Assembly: GCF_014645235.1 (NCBI RefSeq) | Contig: NZ_BMLM01000001.1 | Coordinates: forward strand, 1,860,001 to 1,924,000 | Reading direction: 5' to 3' | Length of the DNA: 64,000 nt | Source: Agrococcus terreus | Lineage (GTDB): Bacteria > Actinomycetota > Actinomycetes > Actinomycetales > Microbacteriaceae | Shown here: positions 8,885-18,451 of the stretch, piece after piece | Layout: each line of letters opens with the position of its first letter | How positions within the stretch are numbered: the stretch's first letter is position 1 | Made by a program: the position numbers and the translations under genes | The notes under the pieces: model-generated | Database searches by the model: none | The model's input: only the letters and a program-made list of their open reading frames with translations | Told to the model about the DNA's origin: nothing

Positions 8885-9867
8885 GGCGTGGGCGAGAGTG
8901 CTGCGACGAGCGCGTCGGCGTAGGCGCTCATCGAGTCGACGCCGCCGAACAGCCAGATGCCGTCGGGGAGGCGGTGCACGTTGCCGGCCTCGACCGTGGG
9001 CAGGCCCGTCCAGATCGCGTTCGTGGTGAGCTCCTCGGTGAACACGTCGCGCTCGCCGACCGTCATGTAGACGATGTGGGCATCGTCGGGCAGCTCGGTG
9101 AGACCCTCGACGTCGGTGATGCCGAGGCCGTACTGCGGGTCGCCCTCGCCCGGCCAGGCGTTCTCGAAGCCGATCTCCTCGAAGACCGCGGGCAGCAGCG
9201 CGCCCTCGGCGTACGGGCGGATCTCGACCTGGCCGCCGTTCTCGTAGCCGTCCATGTGGGCGAGCGGCGTGCCGGTGAGCCCGGCCTCCTCGACCGTGCC
9301 GGCGACCTCCTCGAGGTGCGCCTGGAAGTCGGCGATCGCGGTCTCGGCCGCGTCGAGGCGGCCGGTGGCCTCGCCGACGAGGCGGAGGTCGTCCTCCATG
9401 GTGCCGATCGGGTCGGCGGCGTCGGCGGCCTGGAGCACGACGACCGGCGCGATCGCCTCGAGGTCGGCCCACGCGGCGTCGTCGCGGCCGGCGACGGCGA
9501 CGATGAGGTCGGGCGCGAGGCCCGCGATCGCGTCGATCGACGGCTCGGTGCGGGTGCCGACGTCGGTCGGCTCGCCCTGCAGCGGTGCGCCGGTGCCGGC
9601 CCAGTCCTCGTAGCCGGCGACGTCGGCGACGCCGACGGGCTCGATGCCGACGGTCTGCAGGTGCTCGACGGCGACCCACTCGAGCGCGACGACGTCCTCG
9701 ATGCCGCCCGGCAGCTCGACCTCCTGGCCGCGGGCGTCGGTCACGGTGACGCCCTCGCTCGAGGGGGCAGCCGACTCCGACTCGGCGGGCGCCTCGGTGG
9801 TGCCGCAGGCCGCCAGCGCGAGCGCGGTCACGACCGCGGCGCCGGCGAGCAGGGTTCGCTTGGGCAT
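8881..9867 (-). CDS. Siderophore-binding lipoprotein of the ABC importer
   Basis: A 328-residue substrate-binding protein with a lipoprotein signal (LAAC, lipidated Cys21) and a periplasmic-binding-protein fold of the FepB/FhuD class: TVTDARGQEVELP near the N-terminus, VVALEWVAVEHLQTVG, and TRTEPSIDAIAGLAPDLIV. It should sit on the outer membrane face and hand ferric siderophore to the fused permease. The start at 9867 is chosen because GGAAGGA lies just upstream; the in-frame ATG at 9882 would put that ribosome site inside the gene. It is the middle gene of the operon. The ligand is unknown. Confidence 0.92.
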   Translation of the reverse strand: MPKRTLLAGAAVVTALALAACGTTEAPAESESAAPSSEGVTVTDARGQEVELPGGIEDVVALEWVAVEHLQTVGIEPVGVADVAGYEDWAGTGAPLQGEPTDVGTRTEPSIDAIAGLAPDLIVAVAGRDDAAWADLEAIAPVVVLQAADAADPIGTMEDDLRLVGEATGRLDAAETAIADFQAHLEEVAGTVEEAGLTGTPLAHMDGYENGGQVEIRPYAEGALLPAVFEEIGFENAWPGEGDPQYGLGITDVEGLTELPDDAHIVYMTVGERDVFTEELTTNAIWTGLPTVEAGNVHRLPDGIWLFGGVDSMSAYADALVAALSPTP

Positions 9868-9932
9868 GGGGATTCCTTCCATAGGCGTCCGGGCGCGACG
9901 GAGCGACCGGACCGTGGTGCGGGCTCGCCGCG

Positions 9933-10751
9933 TCAGGCGGCGCGCGAGATGACCGGCTCGCGGCGCACGCGCCGGGGCCGGATGCGGAGGCCGTCGGCGA
10001 CGGGCTCGACGTCGATGGGCACCTCGTAGGCGGCGCTGAGCCGCTGCGGGGTGAGCACGTCCTGCGGCGTGCCGGCGGCGACGATGCGGCCGGCGACGAG
10101 GAGGACGACGCGGTCGGCGACCTCGGCCGCCTGCTCGAGGTCGTGGAGCACGATGCCGACGGCGACGCCCTGCGCGGCCAGCTCGTGGACGATCTCGAGG
10201 ATCTCGAGCTGGTAGCGCAGGTCGAGGTAGGTGGTGGGCTCGTCGAGCAGCACGATGCCGGTCTCCTGCGCGAGGCAGGTGGCGAGCCAGACGCGCTGGC
10301 GCTGGCCGCCGGAGAGCTGCGAGACGGAGCGGTCGGCGAGCTCGTCGACGCCGGCGGCCGCCATGGCGCGGTCGATGGCGGCGTCGCCGCGCTCGTCGGC
10401 GCCGCGGAAGCGGCCGCGGTGGGCGAAGCGGCCGTAGCCGACGACCTCGCGCACGCTCACGCCGGAGGGGTCGGGGTGCGACTGCGCGAGCAGCGCGATG
10501 CGGCGGGCCAGCTCGCGCTCCCCGAGGCCCGTCGTGTCGGTGCCGTCTGCGAAGACCACCTGGCCGCCGGCGGGGCGGTGCAGGGCCGTGAGTCCGCGCA
10601 GCAGCGTCGACTTGCCGGAGCCGTTGGGCCCGACGAGCGCCGTGACGGTGCCGGGCTCGAGGGCGATCGACGCCTCGTGCACGATTCGGGTGCGCCCGTA
10701 GTCGAGGCTCACATCCTGCGCGCGCAGGGCGGGGGTGGATCCGGTGGTCAC
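9933..10751 (-). CDS. Siderophore ABC transporter ATP-binding protein (FepC/FhuC-type)
   Basis: A 272-residue ATPase with Walker [10 protein letters not shown] at 41-49, signature LSGGQ at 146-150, Walker B IVLLDEP at 166-172 and the H-loop histidine in IVLHDLEQA. It drives the fused permease. It is the first gene of the iron operon. Its GTG start lies immediately downstream of a DtxR-like palindrome and 7 nt after a TAGCCT -10 box, so the mRNA is probably leaderless and iron-repressed. Confidence 0.94.
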   Translation of the reverse strand: MTTGSTPALRAQDVSLDYGRTRIVHEASIALEPGTVTALVGPNGSGKSTLLRGLTALHRPAGGQVVFADGTDTTGLGERELARRIALLAQSHPDPSGVSVREVVGYGRFAHRGRFRGADERGDAAIDRAMAAAGVDELADRSVSQLSGGQRQRVWLATCLAQETGIVLLDEPTTYLDLRYQLEILEIVHELAAQGVAVGIVLHDLEQAAEVADRVVLLVAGRIVAAGTPQDVLTPQRLSAAYEVPIDVEPVADGLRIRPRRVRREPVISRAA

Positions 10752-10753
10752 GC

Positions 10754-10773
10754 AGGTAAGGCTAGCCTTACCT
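10754..10773 (-). promoter_or_regulatory. DtxR/IdeR-type iron box (operator)
   Basis: A perfect 20-bp palindrome, AGGTAAGGCTAGCCTTACCT. It resembles the TTAGGTTAG-type iron boxes bound by DtxR, IdeR and DmdR in actinobacteria. It covers the -10 of the iron-uptake operon, so Fe2+-loaded repressor would block initiation. The regulator gene is not in the window. Confidence 0.85.
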
Positions 10774-10787
10774 CACGCCCGGCGCAA
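10759..10787 (-). promoter_or_regulatory. Promoter of the iron-uptake operon
   Basis: On the minus strand a TTGCGC -35 (10787-10782), 17 bp, then a TAGCCT -10 (10764-10759), then 7 nt to the GTG at 10751. Spacing is ideal and the transcript would be leaderless. Confidence 0.65.
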
Positions 10788-10814
10788 TTCGGGACGCCGC
10801 ATCCGCGGCGCGCG

Positions 10815-12092
<1,278 letters not shown>

Positions 12093-12137
12093 GTCGCCCC
12101 TCCTGACGTTGCCGGCCGCGCTCGCGCCCGTGCCAGA

Positions 12138-12143
12138 AGCCTA
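12138..12143 (-). promoter_or_regulatory. -10 box upstream of clpX
   Basis: TAGGCT on the minus strand, about 45 nt upstream of the clpX ATG, giving a short leader that contains the AGGAGGGG ribosome site. Confidence 0.4.
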
Positions 12144-12250
12144 GGCGGTCGCGCCCACACCGTCACCGGGCACGCCGATCCGGGCAGGATCGCCCGCAGC
12201 GGACGCGGCCGGGCGCCCGACGCGCAGGGGCTCGCCACAGCGTCGCTCGA

Positions 12251-12256
12251 TAGCGT
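12251..12256 (+). promoter_or_regulatory. -10 box, leaderless promoter of the CopC-like gene
   Basis: TAGCGT, then 6 nt, then the ATG at 12263. Confidence 0.55.
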
Positions 12257-12262
12257 TGGAGC

Positions 12263-12874
12263 ATGCAGCTCGCCCTCGCCGCCGCCCTCGTCGCGGTGCT
12301 CCTCCCCGCCCACGCCTCCGTCATCGGCTCCACCCCCGCCGACGGCGACGCCCTCGCGTCCCAGCCCGGCGAGGTGAGCGTGACGATGAACGAGGAGATC
12401 CTCTCGGTCGAGGGCGCCGACAGCGCGAACGCGATCGTCGTCACGGATGCCGCGGGCGCCTTCTACGGCGACGGCTGCGCGAGCGTCGACGGCGACACGA
12501 TCTCGATGCCCGTCGAGCTCGGGGAGCCCGGCGACTACACGCTCACCTACCAGGTCGTCTCGGCCGACGGCCACCCTGTCGACGGCACGGTCGCCTTCTC
12601 CTACGAGGGCGAGGCGGGCCCCGCCGGCCTCGCCGAGGCCCCGGTGTGCGGGCAGGAGGCGCCGGCAGCCTCGAGCGCCGCGGCCGAGCCCGCTCCCCCG
12701 GCCGCGACCTCCGACGACGGCGCCGCCACCGACGAGCCCGCCGACGCCCAGGGCGAGGGCCAGGACGAGGGCGGCTTCCCGTTCCTCGCGGTCGGGATCA
12801 TCGCGCTGCTCGCCGTGCTGGCGGTCGTCGCCTACGCCGTGAACCGCGGCTCGCGCACCCGTCGCCGCGACTGA
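12263..12874 (+). CDS. CopC-domain copper-binding protein with C-terminal anchor
   Basis: A 203-residue exported protein. The signal peptide ends in PAHA, so cleavage after Ala16 would expose His17 at the N-terminus, as in CopC where it ligates Cu(II). The second ligand region SADGHPVDG (His104) and the fold motif STPADGDAL...VSVTMNEEI are present. A low-complexity Ala/Pro/Asp linker leads to one membrane helix (about 174-193) and a basic tail. It probably binds copper at the outer membrane surface, in the CopC/YcnJ or PcoC class. No CopD domain follows. Confidence 0.85.
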   Translation: MQLALAAALVAVLLPAHASVIGSTPADGDALASQPGEVSVTMNEEILSVEGADSANAIVVTDAAGAFYGDGCASVDGDTISMPVELGEPGDYTLTYQVVSADGHPVDGTVAFSYEGEAGPAGLAEAPVCGQEAPAASSAAAEPAPPAATSDDGAATDEPADAQGEGQDEGGFPFLAVGIIALLAVLAVVAYAVNRGSRTRRRD

Positions 12875-12910
12875 CGGCGCGCAACATCCCCCGCCGCGCT
12901 GCGGCACGCG

Positions 12911-12942
12911 GAAGGCCCGGCACCCGAGGGTGCCGGGCCTTC
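12911..12942. terminator. Bidirectional hairpin terminator
   Basis: GAAGGCCCGGCACCC pairs with its exact complement 2 nt further on (arms 12911-12925 and 12928-12942), between convergent genes stopping at 12874 and 12954. Confidence 0.75.
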
Positions 12943-12953
12943 GCCGTGCCGGA

Positions 12954-13619
12954 TCAGCCGAGCAGCTGCGGGGCCGACTTGCGGCTCGTGAGCACCTGGT
13001 CGATGAGGCCGTACTCGAGGGCCTCCTGCGCCGAGAGGAAGGTGTCGCGCTCGATGTCCTTCGACACCTGCTCGACGTCCTTCTTCGAGTGGTCCGAGAG
13101 CGTCTGCTCGAGCCAGCCGCGCATCCGCAGCACCTCGCGCGCCTGGATCTCGATGTCCGAGGCCTGGCCGCGCGCGGCGTCCGAGGTCGCCGGCTGGTGG
13201 ATGAGGATGCGGGCGTTCGGCAGCGCGAGGCGCTTGCCGGGCTCGCCCGCGGCGAGCAGCACGGCCGCAGCCGACGCGGCCTGGCCGAGGCACACCGTCT
13301 GCACGGCGGGCCGGATGTACTGCATCGTGTCGTAGATCGCCGTCATGGCCGTGAACGAGCCGCCGGGCGAGTTGATGTACATGACGATGTCGCGGTCCGG
13401 GTCCTGGCTCTCGAGCACGAGGAGCTGGGCCATGATGTCGTCGGCCGAGGCGTCGTCGACCTGCACGCCGAGGAAGATGATGCGGTCCTCGAACAGCTTC
13501 GCGTACGGGTCCTGGCGCTTGAAGCCGTAGGCCGTGCGCTCCTCGAAGCTCGGGAGGATGTAGCGCGAGCCGGGCATCTGGAGGGCGCTGCCGCCCGCCT
13601 GGAACGTCGGGGTCTCCAT
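12954..13619 (-). CDS. clpP2: ATP-dependent Clp protease proteolytic subunit (ClpP2)
   Basis: A 221-residue serine peptidase with the triad Ser116 (GQAAS), His141 (ILIHQP) and Asp192 (IERDTF). The longer N-terminus (SRYILPSFEERTAYGFKRQDPYAKL) is typical of the actinobacterial ClpP2 paralogue. With ClpP1 it should form the mixed ClpP1P2 tetradecamer served by ClpX. Its ATG overlaps the clpP1 stop by one base, so the two subunits are translationally coupled. Paralogue numbering follows mycobacterial gene order. Confidence 0.95.
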   Translation of the reverse strand: METPTFQAGGSALQMPGSRYILPSFEERTAYGFKRQDPYAKLFEDRIIFLGVQVDDASADDIMAQLLVLESQDPDRDIVMYINSPGGSFTAMTAIYDTMQYIRPAVQTVCLGQAASAAAVLLAAGEPGKRLALPNARILIHQPATSDAARGQASDIEIQAREVLRMRGWLEQTLSDHSKKDVEQVSKDIERDTFLSAQEALEYGLIDQVLTSRKSAPQLLG

Positions 13620-14230
13620 CAGTTGCCACCCTTTCCTGCGGTGCCGTCCTGGTCGGTGCCGCCGCCGCCGGTGACGTCGGAGGCCGACTCGCGGACGTGG
13701 TCGACGAAGCCGTACTCGAGCGCCTCCTGCGCCGTGAACCAGCGGTCGCGGTCGCCGTCGGCGTTGACCTGCTCGACCGACTTGCCCGTGCGCGAGGCCG
13801 TGATCTCGGCGAGGCGCTTCTTCATGTCGAGGATGAGCTGCGCCTGCGTCTGGATGTCGCTCGACGTGCCGCCGAAGCCGCCGTGGGGCTGGTGCAGCAG
13901 CACGCGCGCGTTCGGCGTGATGTAGCGCTTGCCCTCGGTGCCTGCGGTGAGCAGCAGCTGGCCCATCGAGGCGGCCATGCCGATGCCGACCGTGACGATG
14001 TCGTTCGGCACGAACTGCATCGTGTCGTAGATCGCCATGCCGGCCGTGATCGAGCCGCCGGGCGAGTTGATGTAGAGGTAGATGTCCTTGTTGGGATCCT
14101 CCGCGGCGAGCAGCAGGATCTTGGCGCAGATCTCGTTCGCGTTGTCGTCGCGAACCTCCTCGCCGAGCCAGATGATGCGGTCCCGCAGGAGCCGGTCGAA
14201 GACCGACGGCGGGAAGACGGGTTCAGCCAC
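13619..14230 (-). CDS. clpP1: ATP-dependent Clp protease proteolytic subunit (ClpP1)
   Basis: A 203-residue ClpP with Ser88 (GMAAS), His113 (LLHQP) and Asp162 (GDRDRW). The [14 protein letters not shown] handle region is intact. It is the first gene of the clpP1-clpP2 operon. The start is a GTG preceded by AAGGAGG. It is paired with clpP2 downstream, and the trigger factor gene lies upstream in the same orientation but behind its own terminator. Confidence 0.95.
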   Translation of the reverse strand: MAEPVFPPSVFDRLLRDRIIWLGEEVRDDNANEICAKILLLAAEDPNKDIYLYINSPGGSITAGMAIYDTMQFVPNDIVTVGIGMAASMGQLLLTAGTEGKRYITPNARVLLHQPHGGFGGTSSDIQTQAQLILDMKKRLAEITASRTGKSVEQVNADGDRDRWFTAQEALEYGFVDHVRESASDVTGGGGTDQDGTAGKGGN

Positions 14231-14260
14231 TGGTGGCCTCCTTCTCTCGGATTCGTCACG

Positions 14261-14266
14261 AGCCTA
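14261..14266 (-). promoter_or_regulatory. Candidate -10 box for clpP1-clpP2
   Basis: TAGGCT on the minus strand about 30 nt upstream of the clpP1 GTG. The -35 is poor. Confidence 0.35.
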
Positions 14267-14345
14267 TGCGAGCGCCCGGGCCGTCCGGGGCGCTGTTCGC
14301 CGCAGGCGGAGGCCCGTGCCGCGGCACCGTCCCGGGCACAGCGAA

Positions 14346-14372
14346 GGGGGCCGGGCGCGATGCCCGACCCCC
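14346..14372 (-). terminator. Hairpin terminator after tig
   Basis: Arms 14346-14356 and 14362-14372 (GGGGGCCGGGC with GCCCGACCCCC, one C-A mismatch) and a 5-nt loop, 26 nt downstream of the tig stop. Confidence 0.7.
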
Positions 14373-14397
14373 TCCGCGCGTGGATGTGCGCGGTGGC

Positions 14398-15750
14398 TCA
14401 GTCCTGCTGCTGCTGCGCGGCGAGCTTCGCCTCGGCGTCGCGCACGGCGGCCTCGATGTCGTCCTCGTCGGCCTCCTCCTTGGGGAGGAAGTCCGAGAGG
14501 TCGACGGCCTCGCCCTTGTCGTCGACGACCGACACGCGACCGAGGAGCGTCGAGAGCGTCTTGCCGCGGAGGATGTCGGCGAGCAGCACGGGCAGCTGGC
14601 CGTTCGACTCGAGCGCGTTGACGAGCTCCTGCGGGGCCATGCCGTACTGCGCGGCCTGCTGCACGATGATCTGCGTGAGCTCCTGCTGGCTGACCTGCAG
14701 GCCCTCCTCCTCCGCGAAGCGGTCGAAGAGCATCTGCTGCTTGAGCAGCTTCTGCGTCTCCTCGCGCACCTCGGCGCCGTGCTCCTCGTCGCCTGCACGG
14801 TTCTCGGCCTCGAGGTGCCGGGTGACCTCGTCCTCGACGACGGCGCTCGGCACCTCGATCTCGACGGCCTCGATGAGCTCGTCCTGGAGGCGCTGGCGGG
14901 CCTGCTCGGCCTGGCCGAGGCGGCTCGAGCGGGCGACCGACTCGGCGAGGTCGGCCTTCAGCTCGTCGATGGTGTCGAACTGGCTGGCCATCTGCGCGAA
15001 GTCGTCGTCGGCCTCCGGGAGCTCGCGCTCCTTGACCGACTGCACCGACACGGTGACCTCGGCGTCCTTGCCGGCGTGGTCGCCGCCGACGAGCGTCGAG
15101 GTGAAGGTCGTCTCCTCGCCCGCGGTGAGCGACTCGACGGCCTCGTCGATGCCGTCGATGAGCTGGCCGGAGCCGACCTCGTACGAGATGCCGTTGGCGG
15201 TGTCGACGGGCTCGCCGTCGATCGTGGCCGTCAGGTCGAGCTGCACGAAGTCGCCCTTGCCGGCGGGGCGGTCGACCGTGACGAGCGTGCCGAAGCGGCC
15301 GCGGAGCTCGTCGAGCTCCTTGGCGACGGCCTCCTCGTCGACGTCGATCGCGTCGACGGTGATGGTGCGGCCCTCGAGCGAGGGGAGCTCGAAGTCGGGG
15401 CGGACGTCGACCTCGATCTCGAGCACGAGCTCGCCCGACCAGTCCTTGAGCTCGGGCCAGGTGGTCACGTCGGCCGTCGGGCGGCCGAGGGGACGGATGC
15501 CGGACTCGGCGACGCCCTGGCGGTAGAAGTCGTCGATCGACGACGAGACGGCCTGGTTGAGGATCTCCTCGCGGCCGATGCGCTGGTCGATGATCGCGGC
15601 CGGCACCTTGCCCTTGCGGAAGCCGGGCACGCTGATCTGCTCGGCGACGGCCTTGTACGCCTCGTCGAGCGCGGGCCGCAGCTCCTCGGGCTCGACCGCG
15701 ATGGTGAGCTTCGTGCGCGTGTTCTCGATCTTCTCGACCGTGGTCTTCAC
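14398..15750 (-). CDS. tig: Trigger factor, ribosome-associated chaperone
   Basis: A 450-residue ribosome-tethered chaperone and peptidyl-prolyl isomerase. The ribosome-binding loop GFRKGKVP is at residues 43-50, followed by the FKBP-like PPIase domain (from about 160, with GKGDFVQLDLTATIDGEP) and the helical C-terminal chaperone domain. The start is the GTG at 15750 because AGGAG lies 9 nt upstream. An in-frame extension to 15861 lacks a ribosome site and its residues are not part of the family. It is monocistronic. Confidence 0.96.
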   Translation of the reverse strand: MKTTVEKIENTRTKLTIAVEPEELRPALDEAYKAVAEQISVPGFRKGKVPAAIIDQRIGREEILNQAVSSSIDDFYRQGVAESGIRPLGRPTADVTTWPELKDWSGELVLEIEVDVRPDFELPSLEGRTITVDAIDVDEEAVAKELDELRGRFGTLVTVDRPAGKGDFVQLDLTATIDGEPVDTANGISYEVGSGQLIDGIDEAVESLTAGEETTFTSTLVGGDHAGKDAEVTVSVQSVKERELPEADDDFAQMASQFDTIDELKADLAESVARSSRLGQAEQARQRLQDELIEAVEIEVPSAVVEDEVTRHLEAENRAGDEEHGAEVREETQKLLKQQMLFDRFAEEEGLQVSQQELTQIIVQQAAQYGMAPQELVNALESNGQLPVLLADILRGKTLSTLLGRVSVVDDKGEAVDLSDFLPKEEADEDDIEAAVRDAEAKLAAQQQQD

Positions 15751-15867
15751 GGGATGGTCTCCTGGATTCGTCGATGTGCGGGCCTCGCGCCCCCGCGCGC
15801 CTCGGACGGCGCACGCCGCGGCGCGCAGGCGCGCCGCATCCGCCGCGAGAGGGCGGACCATCTCCCG

Positions 15868-15897
15868 ACTCTACCTGCCGCTCCCGCGCCGCCCCAA
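15868..15897 (-). promoter_or_regulatory. Promoter of tig
   Basis: On the minus strand TTGGGG (15897-15892), 18 bp, TAGAGT (15873-15868). The leader to the GTG start is about 110 nt. Confidence 0.5.
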
Positions 15898-15943
15898 TCG
15901 GGCCCGCGCGATGCTCAGGATGCTCTCAGCGGCATGTGCTGAC

Positions 15944-15970
15944 CAATCCGTTCGGCACCATGCGCCGAAC
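15944..15970 (+). promoter_or_regulatory. SigK-type promoter, autoregulatory
   Basis: CAATCC (15944-15949), 15 nt, CCGAAC (15965-15970). The same bipartite motif with the same spacing occurs upstream of dipZ and of the fasciclin gene. It resembles the mycobacterial SigK consensus as I remember it (CCATCC/CCGAAT). An in-frame ATG (15978) lies 7 nt after the -10. The -10 also lies in a 7-bp inverted repeat, GTTCGGC-N7-GCCGAAC (15950-15970). Confidence 0.6.
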
Positions 15971-16022
15971 CACCGGCATGACCTCCGCGATCCTGCTCCG
16001 CGGGCCTGCGATAGTGGGCTTC

Positions 16023-16571
16023 GTGGACATCGACATCGAGCAGTGCCTCGTGCGCGCTGCGGGTGGCGATCAGCGCGCCTTCGCGGAGCTGTACGACGCG
16101 ACCTCGTCGCGCGTGTTCGGCCTCGTGCTGCGCATCCTGGTCGATCGCGCGCAGGCGGAGGAAGTCGCCCAGGAGGTCTTCCTGGAGGCGTGGCGGCAGG
16201 CGAAGCGCTTCGACCCGACGCGCGGGGCGGCCGTCAGCTGGCTGCTGCAGATCGCGCACGCCCGCGCCGTCGACCGCGTGCGCGCCTCGCAGGCGCAGCG
16301 CGACCGCGACCGGCGCATCGGCGAGCGCGACCTCGGCGTCCCGGTGGACGACGTGTCCGAGCGGGCCGAGATCTCGCTCGACGCGGCGCGCGCCCGCCAG
16401 GCGCTCGAGGAGCTGCCGGACGCGCAGCGCGAGGCGATCGAGCTGGCGTACTTCGGCGGCTACACGCAGTCGGAGATCGCCGAGCGGCTGGGGACGCCGC
16501 TCGGCACGGTGAAGACGAGGCTGCGGGACGGCATGATCCGCCTGCGAGGGATCCTGGGGGTGACGGCATGA
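16023..16571 (+). CDS. sigK: ECF sigma factor SigK
   Basis: From the GTG at 16023 it is 182 residues. Region 2 spans about 18-85 (AFAELYDATSSRVFGLVLRIL, QAEEVAQEVFLEAWRQAKRFDP, SWLLQIAHARAVDRVRASQAQ). Region 4 spans about 125-175, with helix-turn-helix YTQSEIAERLGTPLGTVKTRL. The wording matches SigK-type ECFs. An in-frame ATG at 15978 would add 15 residues and sits 7 nt after a SigK-like -10; GATAGT ends 7 nt before the GTG. Either start could be leaderless. The stop overlaps the rskA start (ATGA). The only cysteine is Cys8, so the cysteine pair reported to form a disulfide in mycobacterial SigK is absent. Confidence 0.88.
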   Translation: MDIDIEQCLVRAAGGDQRAFAELYDATSSRVFGLVLRILVDRAQAEEVAQEVFLEAWRQAKRFDPTRGAAVSWLLQIAHARAVDRVRASQAQRDRDRRIGERDLGVPVDDVSERAEISLDAARARQALEELPDAQREAIELAYFGGYTQSEIAERLGTPLGTVKTRLRDGMIRLRGILGVTA

Positions 16572-17386
16572 GCATCGACGACCAGCGCGCGATCGACGAG
16601 CTCGCAGCTGCCTACGCGCTCGACGCGCTCGACGCCGACGAGCGGGCGCTCTTCGAGGCGAAGGCGTCGCCGGAGGCGCGCGCCGAGGCGACCGCGCTCG
16701 CCGAGACGGCCTCGCGCCTCTCGAGCGACGAGGCGACGCCCTCGCCGTTCCTCCGCGCGAGCGTGCTCGACGCGATCGCCCGCACGCCGCAGCTCCCGGC
16801 CGAGGACGCGACGGTGACGCCCCTGCGGCCCGCTCCGGCGCCTGCACCCGCCCTCGACGCGGACGATGACGAGCCGATCCGCGCGGCCGGCGGCGGTGCC
16901 GCCGCGCCCGCGCCCGGCCCCGCCGAGCGCCGCGCCAAGGCGCGCTGGCGCCCGCTCCGCACGCTCGTGGGCGTGGCGGCAGCGGCGGCGCTGCTCTCGG
17001 GCGGCATCGCGATCGGCACCCAGCTCGACGGCGGCGACGACCGGGCGGAGGCCGTCGGCGCGATCGTCGCGGCGACGGACGCGCAGCGCGCCGAGGTCGA
17101 GATGGCCGACGGCTCGGTGGCGACGGTCGTGTGGTCGGCCGAGGAGGGTCGCTCGGCGATCCTGTTCGACGGCCTGGGCTCGGCCCCGGCCGGACAGGTC
17201 TACCAGGCCTGGTACATCGACGCGGCGGGCCCGCACAGCGCCGGCACGTTCACGTCGGCGGGCGGCAGCACGGCCTACGTGCTCGACGGCGAGCTGACGC
17301 CCGGCACCGCGGTCGGCGTGACCGTGGAGCCCGACGGCGGCTCCGAGGCGCCGACGACCGACCCGATCCTCGTCGTCGAGACCTGA
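16568..17386 (+). CDS. rskA: Anti-sigma-K factor RskA
   Basis: A 272-residue membrane anti-sigma factor. The cytoplasmic N-terminus has the sigma-binding pattern ELAAAYALDALDADERALFE (11-30), then a Pro/Ala-rich linker, one membrane helix (about 131-150) and an extracytoplasmic RskA C-domain with VYQAWYID, AGTF and VGVTVEPDGGSEAPTTDPIL. In mycobacteria RskA is released from SigK by regulated intramembrane proteolysis; the same arrangement is inferred here from topology. The ATGA overlap with sigK supports equimolar coupled synthesis. Confidence 0.93.
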   Translation: MSIDDQRAIDELAAAYALDALDADERALFEAKASPEARAEATALAETASRLSSDEATPSPFLRASVLDAIARTPQLPAEDATVTPLRPAPAPAPALDADDDEPIRAAGGGAAAPAPGPAERRAKARWRPLRTLVGVAAAAALLSGGIAIGTQLDGGDDRAEAVGAIVAATDAQRAEVEMADGSVATVVWSAEEGRSAILFDGLGSAPAGQVYQAWYIDAAGPHSAGTFTSAGGSTAYVLDGELTPGTAVGVTVEPDGGSEAPTTDPILVVET

Positions 17387-17418
17387 TCCGGCCCGACGAT
17401 GCGCGGCCTGCATGCCGC

Positions 17419-17462
17419 GCATCCGTGCGGTACGCACGCCCGGCATCCGTGCGGCACGCACG
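17419..17462 (+). repeat. Two direct copies of a 20-nt hairpin repeat
   Basis: GCATCCGTGCGGYACGCACG occurs at 17419-17438 and 17443-17462 with one difference. Each copy folds as CGTGCG, a 3-nt loop, CGCACG. They lie after rskA and may end its transcript. Confidence 0.6.
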
Positions 17463-17495
17463 ACGGGCACCCACGCGGTGCCATGATCGGACTCG

Positions 17496-18434
17496 ATGTC
17501 AGACTCCCCCGCCCCCGGTGAGGCGCCCGGCGCCCGCTCGGGCCGCCTCGGCCCCACCGCGATCTCGCTCGCCTCGGTGGGCCTCGTCGTCACGTGGAGC
17601 TCGGGGTTCGTGGGCGCCGAGCTCGCCCACCGCGCCGACGGCGAGCCGATCACGGTGCTCGCGTGGCGGTTCGTCGTGCTCGCGGGCATCCTCGTCGCCG
17701 CCATGCTCGCGCTGCGCCGCCCGTGGCCGGGCCCGCGGAGCTGGCTGCGCCAGGGCACGATCGGCCTGCTGAGCCAGGCCTGCTACCTGCTCGCGGTCTT
17801 CGAGGGCGTGCGGTTCGGCGTCGACGGCGGCACGGCGGCGCTCATCGCGGCGCTGCAGCCGCTGCTCGTCGCGACCGTCGCCGGCCGCATCCTCGGCGAG
17901 CGTGCGACGCGCTGGACGTGGCTGGGCATGGCGCTCGGCCTCGTCGGCGTCGCGCTCGTCGTGTCGGGCCGGATCGGCACGACCGACGCGCCGTGGTGGG
18001 CGTACCTCGTGCCCTTCGCGGGCGTCCTCGCGCTCGGCACCGGCACGGTGCTGCAGCGCCGCTGGCACGCGGACGACGACCTGCTGCAGACGATCACGCT
18101 GCAGTCGCTCGTCGCGGGCGGCGCGCTCATGGCGGTCGCACTGCTGCGCGGCGTCGCCGCTCCGCCGACCTCCCCCGACGTGTGGGGCGCCATCCTCTGG
18201 CTCGTGGTGCTCGCGAGCCTCGGCGGCTACGGCCTGTACGTCACCGTGACGCGCTCGCACGGCGCGACCTTCGTCTCGACGCTGCTCTACCTGACGCCGC
18301 CGACGACGATGCTGTGGGTGCTGCTCGTGTTCGGCGTGCCCGTGCCGCCGATCGGGATCGTCGGGCTCGCGGTCGCCGCGGTCGGCGTCACGATCGTGCT
18401 CGTCGCGCAGCGGCGGGCGCGGCCGCGCGGCTGA
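17496..18434 (+). CDS. EamA/DMT-superfamily transporter
   Basis: A 312-residue polytopic membrane protein with about ten hydrophobic helices arranged as two EamA repeats. The first includes SLASVGLVVTWSSGFVGAELA and AALIAALQPLLVATVAGRILGE, the second SHGATFVSTLLYLTPPTTMLWVLLVFG. DMT proteins usually export small metabolites or amino acids. The substrate is not predictable. It stands alone, with a CATGAT hexamer 8 nt before the ATG. It is convergent with the aldo/keto reductase gene, 17 bp apart. Confidence 0.9.
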   Translation: MSDSPAPGEAPGARSGRLGPTAISLASVGLVVTWSSGFVGAELAHRADGEPITVLAWRFVVLAGILVAAMLALRRPWPGPRSWLRQGTIGLLSQACYLLAVFEGVRFGVDGGTAALIAALQPLLVATVAGRILGERATRWTWLGMALGLVGVALVVSGRIGTTDAPWWAYLVPFAGVLALGTGTVLQRRWHADDDLLQTITLQSLVAGGALMAVALLRGVAAPPTSPDVWGAILWLVVLASLGGYGLYVTVTRSHGATFVSTLLYLTPPTTMLWVLLVFGVPVPPIGIVGLAVAAVGVTIVLVAQRRARPRG

Positions 18435-18451
18435 GCGCCCTCGGCGGCGGC

